DNA from: Aphelocoma coerulescens
Lineage: Eukaryota > Chordata > Aves > Passeriformes > Corvidae
Assembly: GCF_041296385.1 (NCBI RefSeq)
Contig: NC_091022.1
Span: forward strand, 18,495,967 to 18,559,966
Direction of reading: 5' to 3'
Length of the DNA stretch: 64,000 nt
In this document: piece by piece, positions 40,101 through 46,400 of the stretch
How positions within the stretch are numbered: position 1 is the stretch's first letter
How the letters are laid out: each line of letters opens with the position of its first letter
Notes under the pieces: generated by a model
Told to the model about the DNA's origin: nothing
The model's database searches: none
What the model saw: the letters and a program-made list of their open reading frames with translations, nothing else
Program-made: the position numbers and the translations under genes

Positions 40101-41122
40101 GGAATGCAAATCATGCTCTTTGGCATTGACCCCAATGTATATAAACATGTATACATGCTCCAATGCCTGAACACCACACCTACATGTTCATGGCACTTTG
40201 TGTCGCTGTGGCCATTCAGCACAGTCCAGCTGTAAGTCTGACAATGCTTTTCTCTCGGAATTTAGCTGGAGTTTGGTGTTGGAAAAGTGCAGATGAACTT
40301 CCTTCATTTACTGAGCTCAGAAGCAACCCACAGCATCACAGTCCATTGTCTGAACACACCGATGTGGGGAGTAAATAAAGCAGGTGGCCGGAAGACATCG
40401 GTTACCTTCAAAGGATGGAACGGTCAAATATTTAAAGCAAATACGCTACTTGAACCTAAAGTGCTTCTGGATGAATGCATGGTAAATACTTTTAGCAGCA
40501 ACATTAATTATGATGGAGGTACTGTTTAGATGTTACTAACCTTCTGCAAATAAATAACAATCATTTAGATTCCCATACCTTATAGCTTGCTTCTTTGCAT
40601 AGCTCTGCATATGCCAGCCTTTAGATACTGAATTCAGCATCTCTTCAAGGGTAAAAGCAATTGCAGTGATACAGGGTATCTGTACTTGCTGTTAGCATTA
40701 TGTCTCATGTATTTTGAGACTGTATGAAGACACTGCAGAAACATCAGCACAGAAATAGGGAGGTTCTCCAGGAAAATTCAGAAACAGTTAAGTTCAGAAT
40801 GAAAATTCAGGCTTCAGAAATGGCACTTGTTAAATTACACAGTTTCTTTAGGAACTGCTGAGAGAAGAAATGTTTCTGTGCACTACTTCTCTTTCGCTCT
40901 GTAAGCACAATTTTCATTTGTGTTTTGAAGCTCATCTTTTATATGACTCTAATATGCTTCTCCTCTGTGTTTCAGATTGAAGATGGCAGCTGGCGTAAGA
41001 CACAGTTCTTTTTTCACACTCAGGACACAAATCAGCTTCCAGTTGTTCAAGTTAATGCACTTCCTCATCTCAAACCAGGACAGCAGCACTTCATAGAAAG
41101 TGGCTCAGTATGCTTCCTTTAG
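5129..41122 (+). CDS. COL24A1: Collagen type XXIV alpha 1 chain, 3' half (32 exons, spliced)
   Basis: Spliced gene for a fibrillar collagen chain that is secreted, trimerises through its C-propeptide and enters collagen fibrils of the extracellular matrix. Twenty-seven phase-0 exons encode 553 residues of Gly-X-Y (exon sizes 27, 36, 45, 54, 57, 63 and 108 bp, as in fibrillar collagens). Five more encode a 235-residue C-propeptide ending SVCFL-stop. The C-propeptide matches my recollection of human type XXIV almost word for word ([40 protein letters not shown]), which separates it from its closest relative COL27A1. One Gly-X-Y interruption occurs in the exon at 18,505, as reported for the XXIV/XXVII subgroup. 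The N-terminal domains and about half of the helix lie upstream of the window. Downstream neighbour ZNHIT6 in the same orientation agrees with vertebrate synteny. Span given is first to last coding base seen; individual exons are listed separately. Confidence 0.95.
5469..5513 (+). CDS. COL24A1: COL24A1 helix exon w2 (45 bp)
   Basis: Reads [15 protein letters not shown]; acceptor tatcag, donor gtaagt. 45-bp size class of fibrillar collagens. Confidence 0.93.
5634..5678 (+). CDS. COL24A1: COL24A1 helix exon w3 (45 bp)
   Basis: Reads [15 protein letters not shown]; acceptor aaccag, donor gtgagt. Preceded by a 120-bp intron. Confidence 0.93.
6914..6967 (+). CDS. COL24A1: COL24A1 helix exon w4 (54 bp)
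   Basis: Reads [18 protein letters not shown]; acceptor ttccag, donor gtaagt. Confidence 0.93.
9874..9927 (+). CDS. COL24A1: COL24A1 helix exon w5 (54 bp)
   Basis: Reads [18 protein letters not shown]; acceptor tgccag, donor gtgagc. Confidence 0.93.
10183..10194 (+). repeat. Poly-G run of 12
   Basis: G12 in the COL24A1 intron between w5 and w6. Confidence 0.95.
10926..10979 (+). CDS. COL24A1: COL24A1 helix exon w6 (54 bp)
   Basis: Reads [18 protein letters not shown]; acceptor atgcag, donor gtaaat. Glutamate-rich segment. Confidence 0.93.
11197..11250 (+). CDS. COL24A1: COL24A1 helix exon w7 (54 bp)
   Basis: Reads [18 protein letters not shown]; acceptor tcccag, donor gtaagc. Confidence 0.93.
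11425..12082 (+). mobile_element. CR1 LINE 3' fragment
   Basis: Recognised from the avian CR1 consensus: GAACATGAGCCAGCA-type and GCCCAGGTGGCCAAGAAGGC segments, TCTACAACTACCTGAAAGG, GGTTTAGACTGGATAT, and a 3' end with the ATTCTGTG-type octamer. Several substitutions and deletions show that it is old and non-coding. Same strand as COL24A1, inside the intron before w8. Confidence 0.9.
12516..12569 (+). CDS. COL24A1: COL24A1 helix exon w8 (54 bp)
   Basis: Reads [18 protein letters not shown]; acceptor tataag, donor gtacat (weak consensus after +2). The intron before it carries a CR1 element. Confidence 0.92.
13107..13135 (+). repeat. Poly-T run of 29 next to a splice acceptor
   Basis: T29 ending 12 bases before the exon w9 boundary, so it forms the polypyrimidine tract of that acceptor. 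Confidence 0.95.
13148..13255 (+). CDS. COL24A1: COL24A1 helix exon w9 (108 bp)
   Basis: Twelve Gly-X-Y triplets, from [12 protein letters not shown] to GEPGIVGIP, with acceptor gttttag and donor gtaagt. A double 54-bp exon. Its polypyrimidine tract includes a 29-T run. Confidence 0.93.
14791..14844 (+). CDS. COL24A1: COL24A1 helix exon w10 (54 bp)
   Basis: Reads [18 protein letters not shown]; acceptor ctatag, donor gtagta (weak). Confidence 0.92.
15318..15425 (+). CDS. COL24A1: COL24A1 helix exon w11 (108 bp)
   Basis: Twelve uninterrupted triplets, beginning [16 protein letters not shown] and ending GARGTRGPV; acceptor ccacag, donor gttagt. Confidence 0.93.
16317..16370 (+). CDS. COL24A1: COL24A1 helix exon w12 (54 bp)
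   Basis: Reads [18 protein letters not shown]; acceptor aacag, donor gtacgt. Contains a GGM triplet and a GYG triplet, both still with Gly in position 1. Confidence 0.92.
17156..17209 (+). CDS. COL24A1: COL24A1 helix exon w13 (54 bp)
   Basis: Reads [18 protein letters not shown]; acceptor ttcag, donor gtatga. Proline-rich, probably a stable stretch just before the interrupted exon. Confidence 0.93.
18505..18561 (+). CDS. COL24A1: COL24A1 helix exon w14 (57 bp) with a Gly-X-Y interruption
   Basis: Reads [19 protein letters not shown]; acceptor tttag, donor gtaggt. The spacing [10 protein letters not shown] puts seven residues from one glycine to the next. The exon is therefore one codon longer than its 54-bp neighbours and the helix register shifts by one residue. 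The frame and both splice sites are intact, so this is a real structural imperfection and not decay. Confidence 0.93.
19489..19542 (+). CDS. COL24A1: COL24A1 helix exon w15 (54 bp)
   Basis: Reads [18 protein letters not shown]; acceptor tctag, donor gtaata. Highly charged, with alternating acidic and basic residues. Confidence 0.93.
19795..20082 (+). mobile_element. CR1 LINE 3'-end fragment
   Basis: Contains the CR1 subfamily string GTGACAGGACAxGAGGCAA, then AAACTGAAACACA, CTGTGAGGATGACTGAGCA, GGCTGCCCAGAGAGGTTGTG and GTCCTGGGCAA. Truncated and diverged. Lies in the intron before w16. Confidence 0.88.
20570..20623 (+). CDS. COL24A1: COL24A1 helix exon w16 (54 bp)
   Basis: Reads [18 protein letters not shown]; acceptor cccag, donor gtaagt. 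Followed by a 106-bp intron. Confidence 0.93.
20730..20783 (+). CDS. COL24A1: COL24A1 helix exon w17 (54 bp)
   Basis: Reads [18 protein letters not shown]; acceptor caaag, donor gtaagt. Confidence 0.92.
22900..22953 (+). CDS. COL24A1: COL24A1 helix exon w18 (54 bp)
   Basis: Reads [18 protein letters not shown]; acceptor tctag, donor gtaagt. Confidence 0.93.
24577..24684 (+). CDS. COL24A1: COL24A1 helix exon w19 (108 bp)
   Basis: Twelve uninterrupted triplets from [16 protein letters not shown] to GLSGEPGPK; acceptor ttcaag, donor gtaagt. Confidence 0.93.
26453..26560 (+). CDS. COL24A1: COL24A1 helix exon w20 (108 bp)
   Basis: Twelve triplets from [16 protein letters not shown] to GPMGAPGLK; acceptor gttaag, donor gtacat. 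The reading frame stays open upstream into the intron, but Gly-X-Y periodicity begins exactly at the AG. Confidence 0.93.
27099..27140 (+). repeat. Tandem duplication, 2 x 21 bp
   Basis: Two exact adjacent copies of a 21-bp AT-rich unit starting TTTTCTTTATTTAG. Recent slippage-type duplication in an intron. Confidence 0.95.
28029..28136 (+). CDS. COL24A1: COL24A1 helix exon w21 (108 bp), basic cluster
   Basis: Twelve triplets starting [18 protein letters not shown] and ending GDAGLKGQT; acceptor gacag, donor gtacgt. The GKRGKRG cluster is the most basic part of the helix in this window and is a candidate heparan-sulfate contact (inference). The next intron is only 87 bp. Confidence 0.93.
28224..28277 (+). 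CDS. COL24A1: COL24A1 helix exon w22 (54 bp)
   Basis: Reads [18 protein letters not shown]; acceptor tacag, donor gtatgt. Two phenylalanines in X positions. Confidence 0.93.
28571..28633 (+). CDS. COL24A1: COL24A1 helix exon w23 (63 bp)
   Basis: Seven triplets, [12 protein letters not shown] then GPKGPTGQV; acceptor ttcag, donor gtaagt. 63 bp departs from the 54-bp module but keeps the helix uninterrupted. Confidence 0.93.
29773..29826 (+). CDS. COL24A1: COL24A1 helix exon w24 (54 bp)
   Basis: Reads [18 protein letters not shown]; acceptor tacag, donor gtaagt. Confidence 0.93.
31377..31412 (+). CDS. COL24A1: COL24A1 helix exon w25 (36 bp)
   Basis: Reads [12 protein letters not shown]; acceptor tacag, donor gtaaga. 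Followed by the largest COL24A1 intron in the window (5.6 kb, with a solo LTR). Confidence 0.92.
33243..33248 (-). terminator. Poly(A) signal of the solo LTR
   Basis: AATAAA on the minus strand between the TATA box and U5, which would end R of the LTR transcript. Confidence 0.65.
33316..33323 (-). promoter_or_regulatory. TATA box of the solo LTR
   Basis: TATAAAAG on the minus strand, 23 bp downstream of the last CCAAT unit and about 70 bp upstream of AATAAA, which is the normal LTR layout. Confidence 0.7.
33346..33536 (-). repeat. 29-bp tandem repeats in LTR U3, seven NF-Y sites
   Basis: Copies begin at 33,346, 33,375, 33,404, 33,433, 33,462, 33,491 and 33,520: six full 29-bp units and a 17-bp partial. 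Each contains GACCAATGG, a perfect NF-Y consensus. Units differ only at one A/G position and the G beside it (GACAGACC or GACGGACC). Confidence 0.95.
35071..35109. repeat. Perfect 16-bp inverted repeat, 7-nt loop
   Basis: Left arm TTAATGATTAACATCT (35,071-35,086), loop TTTATAG, right arm AGATGTTAATCATTAA (35,094-35,109). No mismatch in either arm. Confidence 0.95.
37032..37067 (+). CDS. COL24A1: COL24A1 helix exon w26 (36 bp)
   Basis: Reads [12 protein letters not shown]; acceptor tctag, donor gtaagt. The next intron is only 95 bp. Confidence 0.93.
37163..37189 (+). CDS. COL24A1: COL24A1 last helix exon w27 (27 bp)
   Basis: Reads GPPGPPGPR; acceptor tccag, donor gtaaat. With the end of the previous exon this gives a GPP-rich C-terminal cap, the usual nucleation point for zipper-like folding of collagen helices. 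Confidence 0.93.
37356..37421 (+). CDS. COL24A1: COL24A1 NC1 exon w28 (66 bp), helix-to-propeptide junction
   Basis: Reads [16 protein letters not shown] then AALQME, directly after GPR. Amphipathic, with hydrophobics spaced as in the trimerising coiled-coil/linker region of fibrillar procollagens. Acceptor tttag, donor gtatat. Human type XXIV has a near-identical start (KQMDINAAIQAL, from memory). Confidence 0.92.
38166..38334 (+). CDS. COL24A1: COL24A1 NC1 exon w29 (169 bp)
   Basis: Reads from [20 protein letters not shown] to NCERKVSD plus one base of the next codon (phase 1 end). Holds Cys 1 and 2 of the propeptide (ARIC and LLNC) and the [15 protein letters not shown] signature. Acceptor ggcag, donor gtaagt. 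Confidence 0.94.
39048..39157 (+). CDS. COL24A1: COL24A1 NC1 exon w30 (110 bp), calcium site and sequon
   Basis: Completes the split Gly codon and reads [19 protein letters not shown], then NFTAGGQTC. The DPNxGCxxD motif matches the calcium-binding loop of fibrillar C-propeptides, and NFT is an N-glycosylation sequon at the family's usual place. Holds Cys 3, 4 and 5. Acceptor aacag, donor gtatgc. Confidence 0.94.
40266..40481 (+). CDS. COL24A1: COL24A1 NC1 exon w31 (216 bp)
   Basis: Seventy-two codons from [20 protein letters not shown] to KVLLDECM. Includes the fibrillar COLFI hallmarks [21 protein letters not shown] and [10 protein letters not shown]. Holds Cys 6 and 7. Acceptor tttag, donor gtaaat; phase 0. 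Confidence 0.95.
40976..41122 (+). CDS. COL24A1: COL24A1 last coding exon w32 (147 bp coding)
   Basis: Forty-eight codons from [17 protein letters not shown] to [10 protein letters not shown] and a TAG stop at 41,120-41,122. Holds Cys 8 four residues from the end, as in all fibrillar procollagens. Acceptor ttcag. Confidence 0.95.
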   Translation: MEDGSWRKTQFFFHTQDTNQLPVVQVNALPHLKPGQQHFIESGSVCFL

Positions 41123-42440
41123 GATTTCTGTCCTAGGTTTCTTTTTGCATCAGCATGGAGTTTCTGCACAGATTGGATACAAAAGTAATGATCCATTACA
41201 GGCAAAATTACTAGGAAACTGAAGAATCGTTTCAAGTGTTGTTGGTTAAAGAATCTCAGGAAGAAAAAGACTTCCTCCTAAGGAGAAATGGCATTAAAAA
41301 TAAAAGAAAGAAAGAAAAGACTAAGGCAATTTTCTTAAAGTATTTAAAAATAAATTTCTCGGTGCTTTCTTGCATGATTTTCTGGAATGGATTATCTGAA
41401 CATGGAGTTTTTCAGGACATCAAGTGTTCTTAGCAATTTTTTAACAGCACTGCACAAAAACCATCCTGAGGAGAGCTGGAGACATATGATACTAAGGAGC
41501 AATACCTGCTAATGCTCCTAAAAGTGCAATAGCTTTTATATGAAAAGTGAACCATCCCACAGTACAGTACAATGCGTCTTCTTTTCTTAAACATTGTTTT
41601 ATTCTAGTCCTTTGTGGACACACACATCTGAACAGATGGCACACTACCTCTTTTGTGTTCCCTGTCTGTGTTGCCTTGGTGCTCTTCATAACACAGGGTG
41701 CTTGTGGCCTTAACAGATTATTTGAGTCCCTTTTTATCTTTCAGACTGTATGTGCTGGCTACATCAGGATATGTTTCTGTTGTAAAGGTACTTGTTTTAA
41801 ACCGTTGGTCACATACTTCACATAATGAAAACATTATTTATGTGGATTTTGTGTTTAAAATATTTTTGTGTACTATTTTGGAAATGGTGTATAAGACAGC
41901 ATATTGTATAGGGTGCATATAGTCAGAACAGTTTGCATTACAGCCATTGTAAAAATTGTTGTAGAAGAGCTACATAAAGTAGTTTTAACTTTTAAATTCT
42001 GTATTTCAGTTAACATTGTTAATGCCAAAGCCATCTTAAGATGATATATTCTGTATATATTTTGTAACTTCTGAAAAAACCTACTACAGCGTGTCTTCTG
42101 AATGGCTGCTGTTAAATTATAATCAGCATTTCATCCTCTTAGAAATTCCATCTTTTTTTGGCAAAATTTATTAGATCATTTTGGGTTTTTAAAACTAAGA
42201 TTACAGTGTTCAATTAACTTTTTTTTTTAGTAAAAAAGAACAGTTTTACCATTAGGAAAAGCACTCTTTATATTGATATTCCTCTATCTATTATCAATTC
42301 AAAGTGTGCTCAGGAGTACACAGCAAGGTGATACTGGACTGTATTTGGGGGAGCCTGGGAGTGTTCAAACAACTTGTCTGTCTTGATCTGCAGGAAACCA
42401 CACCACCAAAGTATAATAAAGTAAGCTTCCAAGCTATCTG
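41123..42440 (+). other. COL24A1: COL24A1 3' UTR (inferred end)
   Basis: AT-rich sequence without splice signals or a convincing ORF after the stop codon. AATAAA motifs occur at 41,299 and 41,349 and, best placed, at 42,415, where T-rich sequence follows within 40 bases. The mRNA end near 42,440 is an inference from that signal. Confidence 0.6.
42415..42420 (+). terminator. COL24A1: Polyadenylation signal AATAAA
   Basis: Canonical hexamer about 1.3 kb after the stop codon, followed by a T/GT-rich stretch. It is the last such signal before the CpG-rich ZNHIT6 promoter. Confidence 0.55.
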
Positions 42441-42990
42441 TTTGTCTTTTACTATTCTGTTTCATATTGTATAGGTCATTCTTAGAAATGAGGAAAATCC
42501 TCTAGAAGGGCACTTTTGTTAGGTGGCAGTGCGTCTCTTCCCTAGGGGAGATGTGCTCTGTGTCGTGGAATACTGCCAGAGGGGCAATGTTTGCTTTTGC
42601 AAAGTAAGGTACACGCACATCCCACCTTACATTTTATATCAAAGCATCATTTTTGACCACTTTGAGAAAAATCTCATAAAAGATCAAACCAGACTACAGA
42701 AAGATGAGAAAATGTCTCACTCTTTTGCATTTTCAAGATCAATGCACTGACATTATGATTTGACATTTGCTCTTAGTTTGGCTTTGGAGGTGATGTTTTG
42801 ACAAGTGTTTGGGGGTATTTTGTAAGATTATAATTTTTTAGAAAATGTCTGCTTCATGTATATTTTTATTCATCTCGCCCTATTTTTGGGAGTTGTTCAT
42901 CTCAGAAATTATCTATTTTAAAAGCGAGGAACTTAAATTCTTATAAGGCTGCTCGGATGTGAGTATGTGCATTTCCTTAGTTGAGGCAAA
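42441..42990. other. COL24A1-ZNHIT6 intergenic gap
   Basis: About 550 bp between the inferred COL24A1 poly(A) site and the CpG-rich ZNHIT6 start region. AT-rich and without recognisable elements; one short open frame at 42,523-42,750 resembles nothing I know. Confidence 0.5.
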
Positions 42991-43002
42991 GCCGCACATC
43001 CC

Positions 43003-43040
43003 ATGCAGACAGCGGGGACGATGGAGCGGGGCACCGACAG
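43003..43040 (+). CDS. ZNHIT6: Possible alternative ZNHIT6 first exon
   Basis: ATG at 43,003 (and at 43,021) opens MQTAGTMERGTD plus AG, followed at once by a perfect donor gtaaga. The end phase and the AG equal those of exon 1, so splicing to exon 2 would give MQTAGTMERGTDR-CETC in frame. No transcript evidence is available here; it could also be untranslated leader or chance. Confidence 0.35.
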
Positions 43041-43277
43041 GTAAGAGCGCTGTCCCGTGTCACCTGGATGGGGAGTGTCGCGCCGTGGGGCGGAAGCATC
43101 CTTTTGGCAGCGTGCTGGTGTGCGGCGCGGGGCGCGTTTTGGGAAGCCTCCTCTGTGCTTTGGGAAGCCTCCTCGGAGCCTTGGGCACCCTCCCTGTCTG
43201 GGCCACCGGCCCCGGACTCCCGCAGGCCCCGGAGCGCCGGGTCCGGGATCGCCTCGTGCGCCTGCGCTGTGGCTCGC

Positions 43278-43295
43278 GGCCGCCAGGCGGCGCCG
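43278..43295 (+). promoter_or_regulatory. Possible CTCF site
   Basis: GGCCGCCAGGCGGCGCCG resembles the CTCF consensus GGCCACCAGGGGGCGCTA, with two differences in the 15-bp core. Motif match only, 59 bp upstream of the ZNHIT6 start codon. Confidence 0.3.
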
Positions 43296-43353
43296 CCGCG
43301 CAGCAGAGGCCGCGCGTGCCCCGCGCCGCCCCGTGAGGCCCCGCGGCGCGGCC

Positions 43354-43436
43354 ATGGCGGAGCGGGACGGGCCCGGCGGCGGCGGCGGCGGCGGCGGCGG
43401 GCGGGCGGCGGGCGGCGGGAAGATGGCCCTGCACAG
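43354..43436 (+). CDS. ZNHIT6: ZNHIT6 exon 1 coding part
   Basis: Reads MAERDGP, nine glycines, [11 protein letters not shown], then two bases of Arg28; donor AG|gtacgg. GCCATGG start context. The frame is open upstream to a TAA at 43,042 but contains no ATG there, so 43,354 is the first start in this exon. A second in-frame ATG at 43,423 (KMALHR) could also be used. Confidence 0.85.
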
Positions 43437-46400
43437 GTACGGCGCGGCAGCGGCCGCACGGGCTTCGGGAGCGCCTTCCCCGGGGCTGCCGGAGGCGAGG
43501 GCAGGGCGGGCCCGCCCCGGGGGCCCAGTGAGCGGCCCTGTGCCCTGCAGCCCCCGCGCTGCTCCCCCGCGGTTTGGCCCGACCGAGCGAGGGGCCGCGC
43601 GCTGCCTTCGGCCGCGGCCGCGCAGGGGGCGCTGGGCAGAGCCTCGCTGGAGCGGTGACGGGCAGCGGGCACTGCGGGGATCCTGCAGAGCAGGGAGAGG
43701 GAATCTCTCTTCAGAGTAACTCCCCGCTTCTGGTCTGCAGTGTTTGAAACGCTTTTTTCTGTTTTTTGGAGTGGCTTTGTGCTGCTAATACACAGAGCTC
43801 GTCAGGAGATGGTATTGCTGAACTTGTTCTTCAGGCCCTCGCTACCAGCAAGCAGCGAGCACGTGGTGGGGAGAGGAAGAGAAATGGGTTAGGGCTGACA
43901 TTTATCCCCTAATGGTTGAAAATGGTGGCTTTGTACTATTCTTGGAAACTTTACTGATGTGGGGGAAATGTTATTTCTCGTTTTTATTTATCAGATTTAA
44001 AATAAGAAGGATGATTATTTCAGTTGACATATCAAGAACTTTTTCCTAAGAGTGGCAGAAACATTTTTTTTAATAGCCTCGTTAAAAACACATGGTCATA
44101 TTTGTAGAGGAATTCAATTTTTCATTGATATTTGTTTGTTATACGGGTAAGGCTTACACATTTGTGCCTGAAACGTTCCCTGACTTTGGAGTTTGCACAG
44201 CTGACAGCCAGAAGTTGTTTGGCTGACCATGTTGTCATGGTCTTTTTGTTTCAGTGAAAAAATGGGATGCATTGTTCAGGCTTTAGTGTGAATCCTTGAA
44301 ATTTACTTTCCATCTGCCTAAAACTGGGAATATTATAAGCCAGCATGGTACAATGCACATTACAGGTGAGGCAAAAGGAGAAAAGCACTGACACAACCAG
44401 GCCACAAAGCATAAACTGTTAACAGGCTTGCTATGCTTCCAATTCTGGAATTAGCACGTGGTTTATGTTTTTTCTTTCAGGCATCTACTGTGTTTTAATA
44501 TGTATATGTCTGGAGATACTCCTCATAGCTTATGTTTTGTCTACCACCTTTCCTAATCCAGGGCATTTGTATTTTCTCTTTTTCCTTTCAAGGTGCACAT
44601 AGCTTTTCCTAAAAATGCTGATGGATGGCCTAGTGCCTGGTTGTTGAGCAGGCACTTTCATAGGCCAGTCGGGTGCAAAAATGCTGCATTATTGAGAAGT
44701 GGTTTTTGCTTCTTTCAGGTGTGAAACCTGCAGCAAAGAAGAAGCTAAGTACAGATGTCCACGATGCATGAAATATTCGTGCAGGTATCTATTATCTGAA
44801 CTAAATAGTTTTGATTATTTTTCCCATTCTCCTGCTGAACATGTTAACGTTTTGGTTTTTTTGTCATTTCAGCCTATTGTGCGTAAAGAAACATAAGCTT
44901 GCACTGAGCTGTAACGGAGTCAGGGATAAAACAGCATTTATCTCAGTACATGAATTTACTGACTTGAACCTTTTGAGTGGTAAGAACATACCTTGCGTGT
45001 TCTAAAACTCTCTGGTTTTACTAGGTTGGTGCTACATTTTTCTTTGGTTTTTTTTAACCTTTAGATTATCGTTTCCTGGAAGATGTAGGAAGGACAGCTG
45101 ATGCTGCTGCTCGACATTGTATTGTGCATAGTCCAGCAACAAAAAGACTTGTAAGTTTTTGATTATCCTCTTGCTGTGTTGGAGTTAGGATAGGCTACCC
45201 TTGAATTCCCACTGAGGCAGTCCCAATCCAGACTCCAGAGCTGGTGCCTCTCTTATGAAGGTATGAATGACCCTGAATTTTAGAGCCAGAAATCAAAAGA
45301 AGTCATTAGGTTTATGCAGTAATAGATGGCTACATCCAGTTGCTTGGAAGAATAGATTGCTAGCTATATGCATTCTTAAAATTTATGCATGACCACTGTT
45401 GCTGTTGAATGATAGATGTGAGTTAAGAAAGTCTGAATGTTTCCTGACACCTCCACAACTTTTGAATTTTTAATTACACACTTTCCAGATAAACAGTGGA
45501 TTTATTAATTGCCTAAAAATTTTTACATGCTTCCCTACATACCAGATGAAGGCAGCTAGAGCTCCTCAAAGAATAAATCTAAGCAACAGTGACATAAAAG
45601 CCAGCCTTCTAAGGGAGAGGGGGTTTTTGCTGAAGGTCTTTCAGCAACTAAACACACTCCCCAAACTAAAAACAGTGAGTGAACAAATGAAACAAAAAAG
45701 TCCAACCAAGTCTACTCCGAAGTATTTAGACTCGTTGATAAGTCACTAAAAGGCATCAGGGCCATTTTATTTTCCGGTCTTGTGAAGATATCTTTAGATA
45801 CAGCGCTGAACTCAGAATTTACATTGATAACAGAATAAATTCAGAAGATTCCAGCTTCCTCTCTGGCTGGAGTCATTACTCTGTGTGTGTGTGTATTTAG
45901 CACCATGATGTCCTGAAAATTTGTGCTGAAGATGGTGAGACTGCATGGGTAGCAGTTTTAGGGGTGTGATACTGGGCATGTTAATGGGATGATGCCCTTA
46001 GTGCTACCTTCACATCAGAAGGTTGTGCATCCCTTCTGCCAGCAGGGTTGTAACCCAAAAAACATCGTTGTGGTGATATTGCACCCACAATGGTCACACT
46101 GTGACCTTCATGGTATGTTAAAGAACTTTTACTATGAGGAGATAATTGGCATGTTCTTTTTTAATAATAAAAAAACTTAAGAAAATGTTTCAAAGAGTTT
46201 CTAGGCTTACTTCATTTTTTTTTTCATTCAGGATGGTTTTTTAAAAATTCAGAGTATTTAATTAGATATGGCCTTTTCTATAATTTTCTCATCATTCCTG
46301 TCAACTTTTTATTGTTCAATTTTCACGGGTTTAATATTTTCATATTTTTTTTAAAAAATGTTTTTATTTTTTTGCCAGTTGTACTGCTTGAGGAACAAAG

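Larger units (their letters stand above)
37422..40975 (+). other. COL24A1: COL24A1 introns in the C-propeptide region
   Basis: Introns at 37,422-38,165, 38,335-39,047, 39,158-40,265 and 40,482-40,975. AT-rich, with no repeat or extra exon recognised. Confidence 0.7.
42990..43700 (+). promoter_or_regulatory. ZNHIT6: CpG island / ZNHIT6 promoter region
   Basis: Abrupt change from AT-rich to very GC- and CpG-rich sequence, centred on the first ZNHIT6 exon. No TATA box near the start, as usual for a housekeeping CpG promoter. A near-NRF1 match (GTGCGCCTGCGC, 43,256-43,267) and two CTCF-like cores (43,278-43,295; 43,624-43,633) lie inside. Long open frames on both strands here are a by-product of GC content. 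Confidence 0.8.
43437..46378 (+). other. ZNHIT6: ZNHIT6 introns 1-4
   Basis: Introns at 43,437-44,718, 44,785-44,872, 44,980-45,064 and 45,151-46,378. The first leaves the CpG island and becomes AT-rich. The fourth has a short (TG) run near 45,885. Nothing else recognised. Confidence 0.7.

Noticed and set aside
42977..43719. Long open frames on both strands of the CpG island (up to 231 codons)
   Set aside because: They arise from the scarcity of stop codons in GC-rich DNA. Only the frame of ATG 43,354 splices into a conserved zf-HIT protein.
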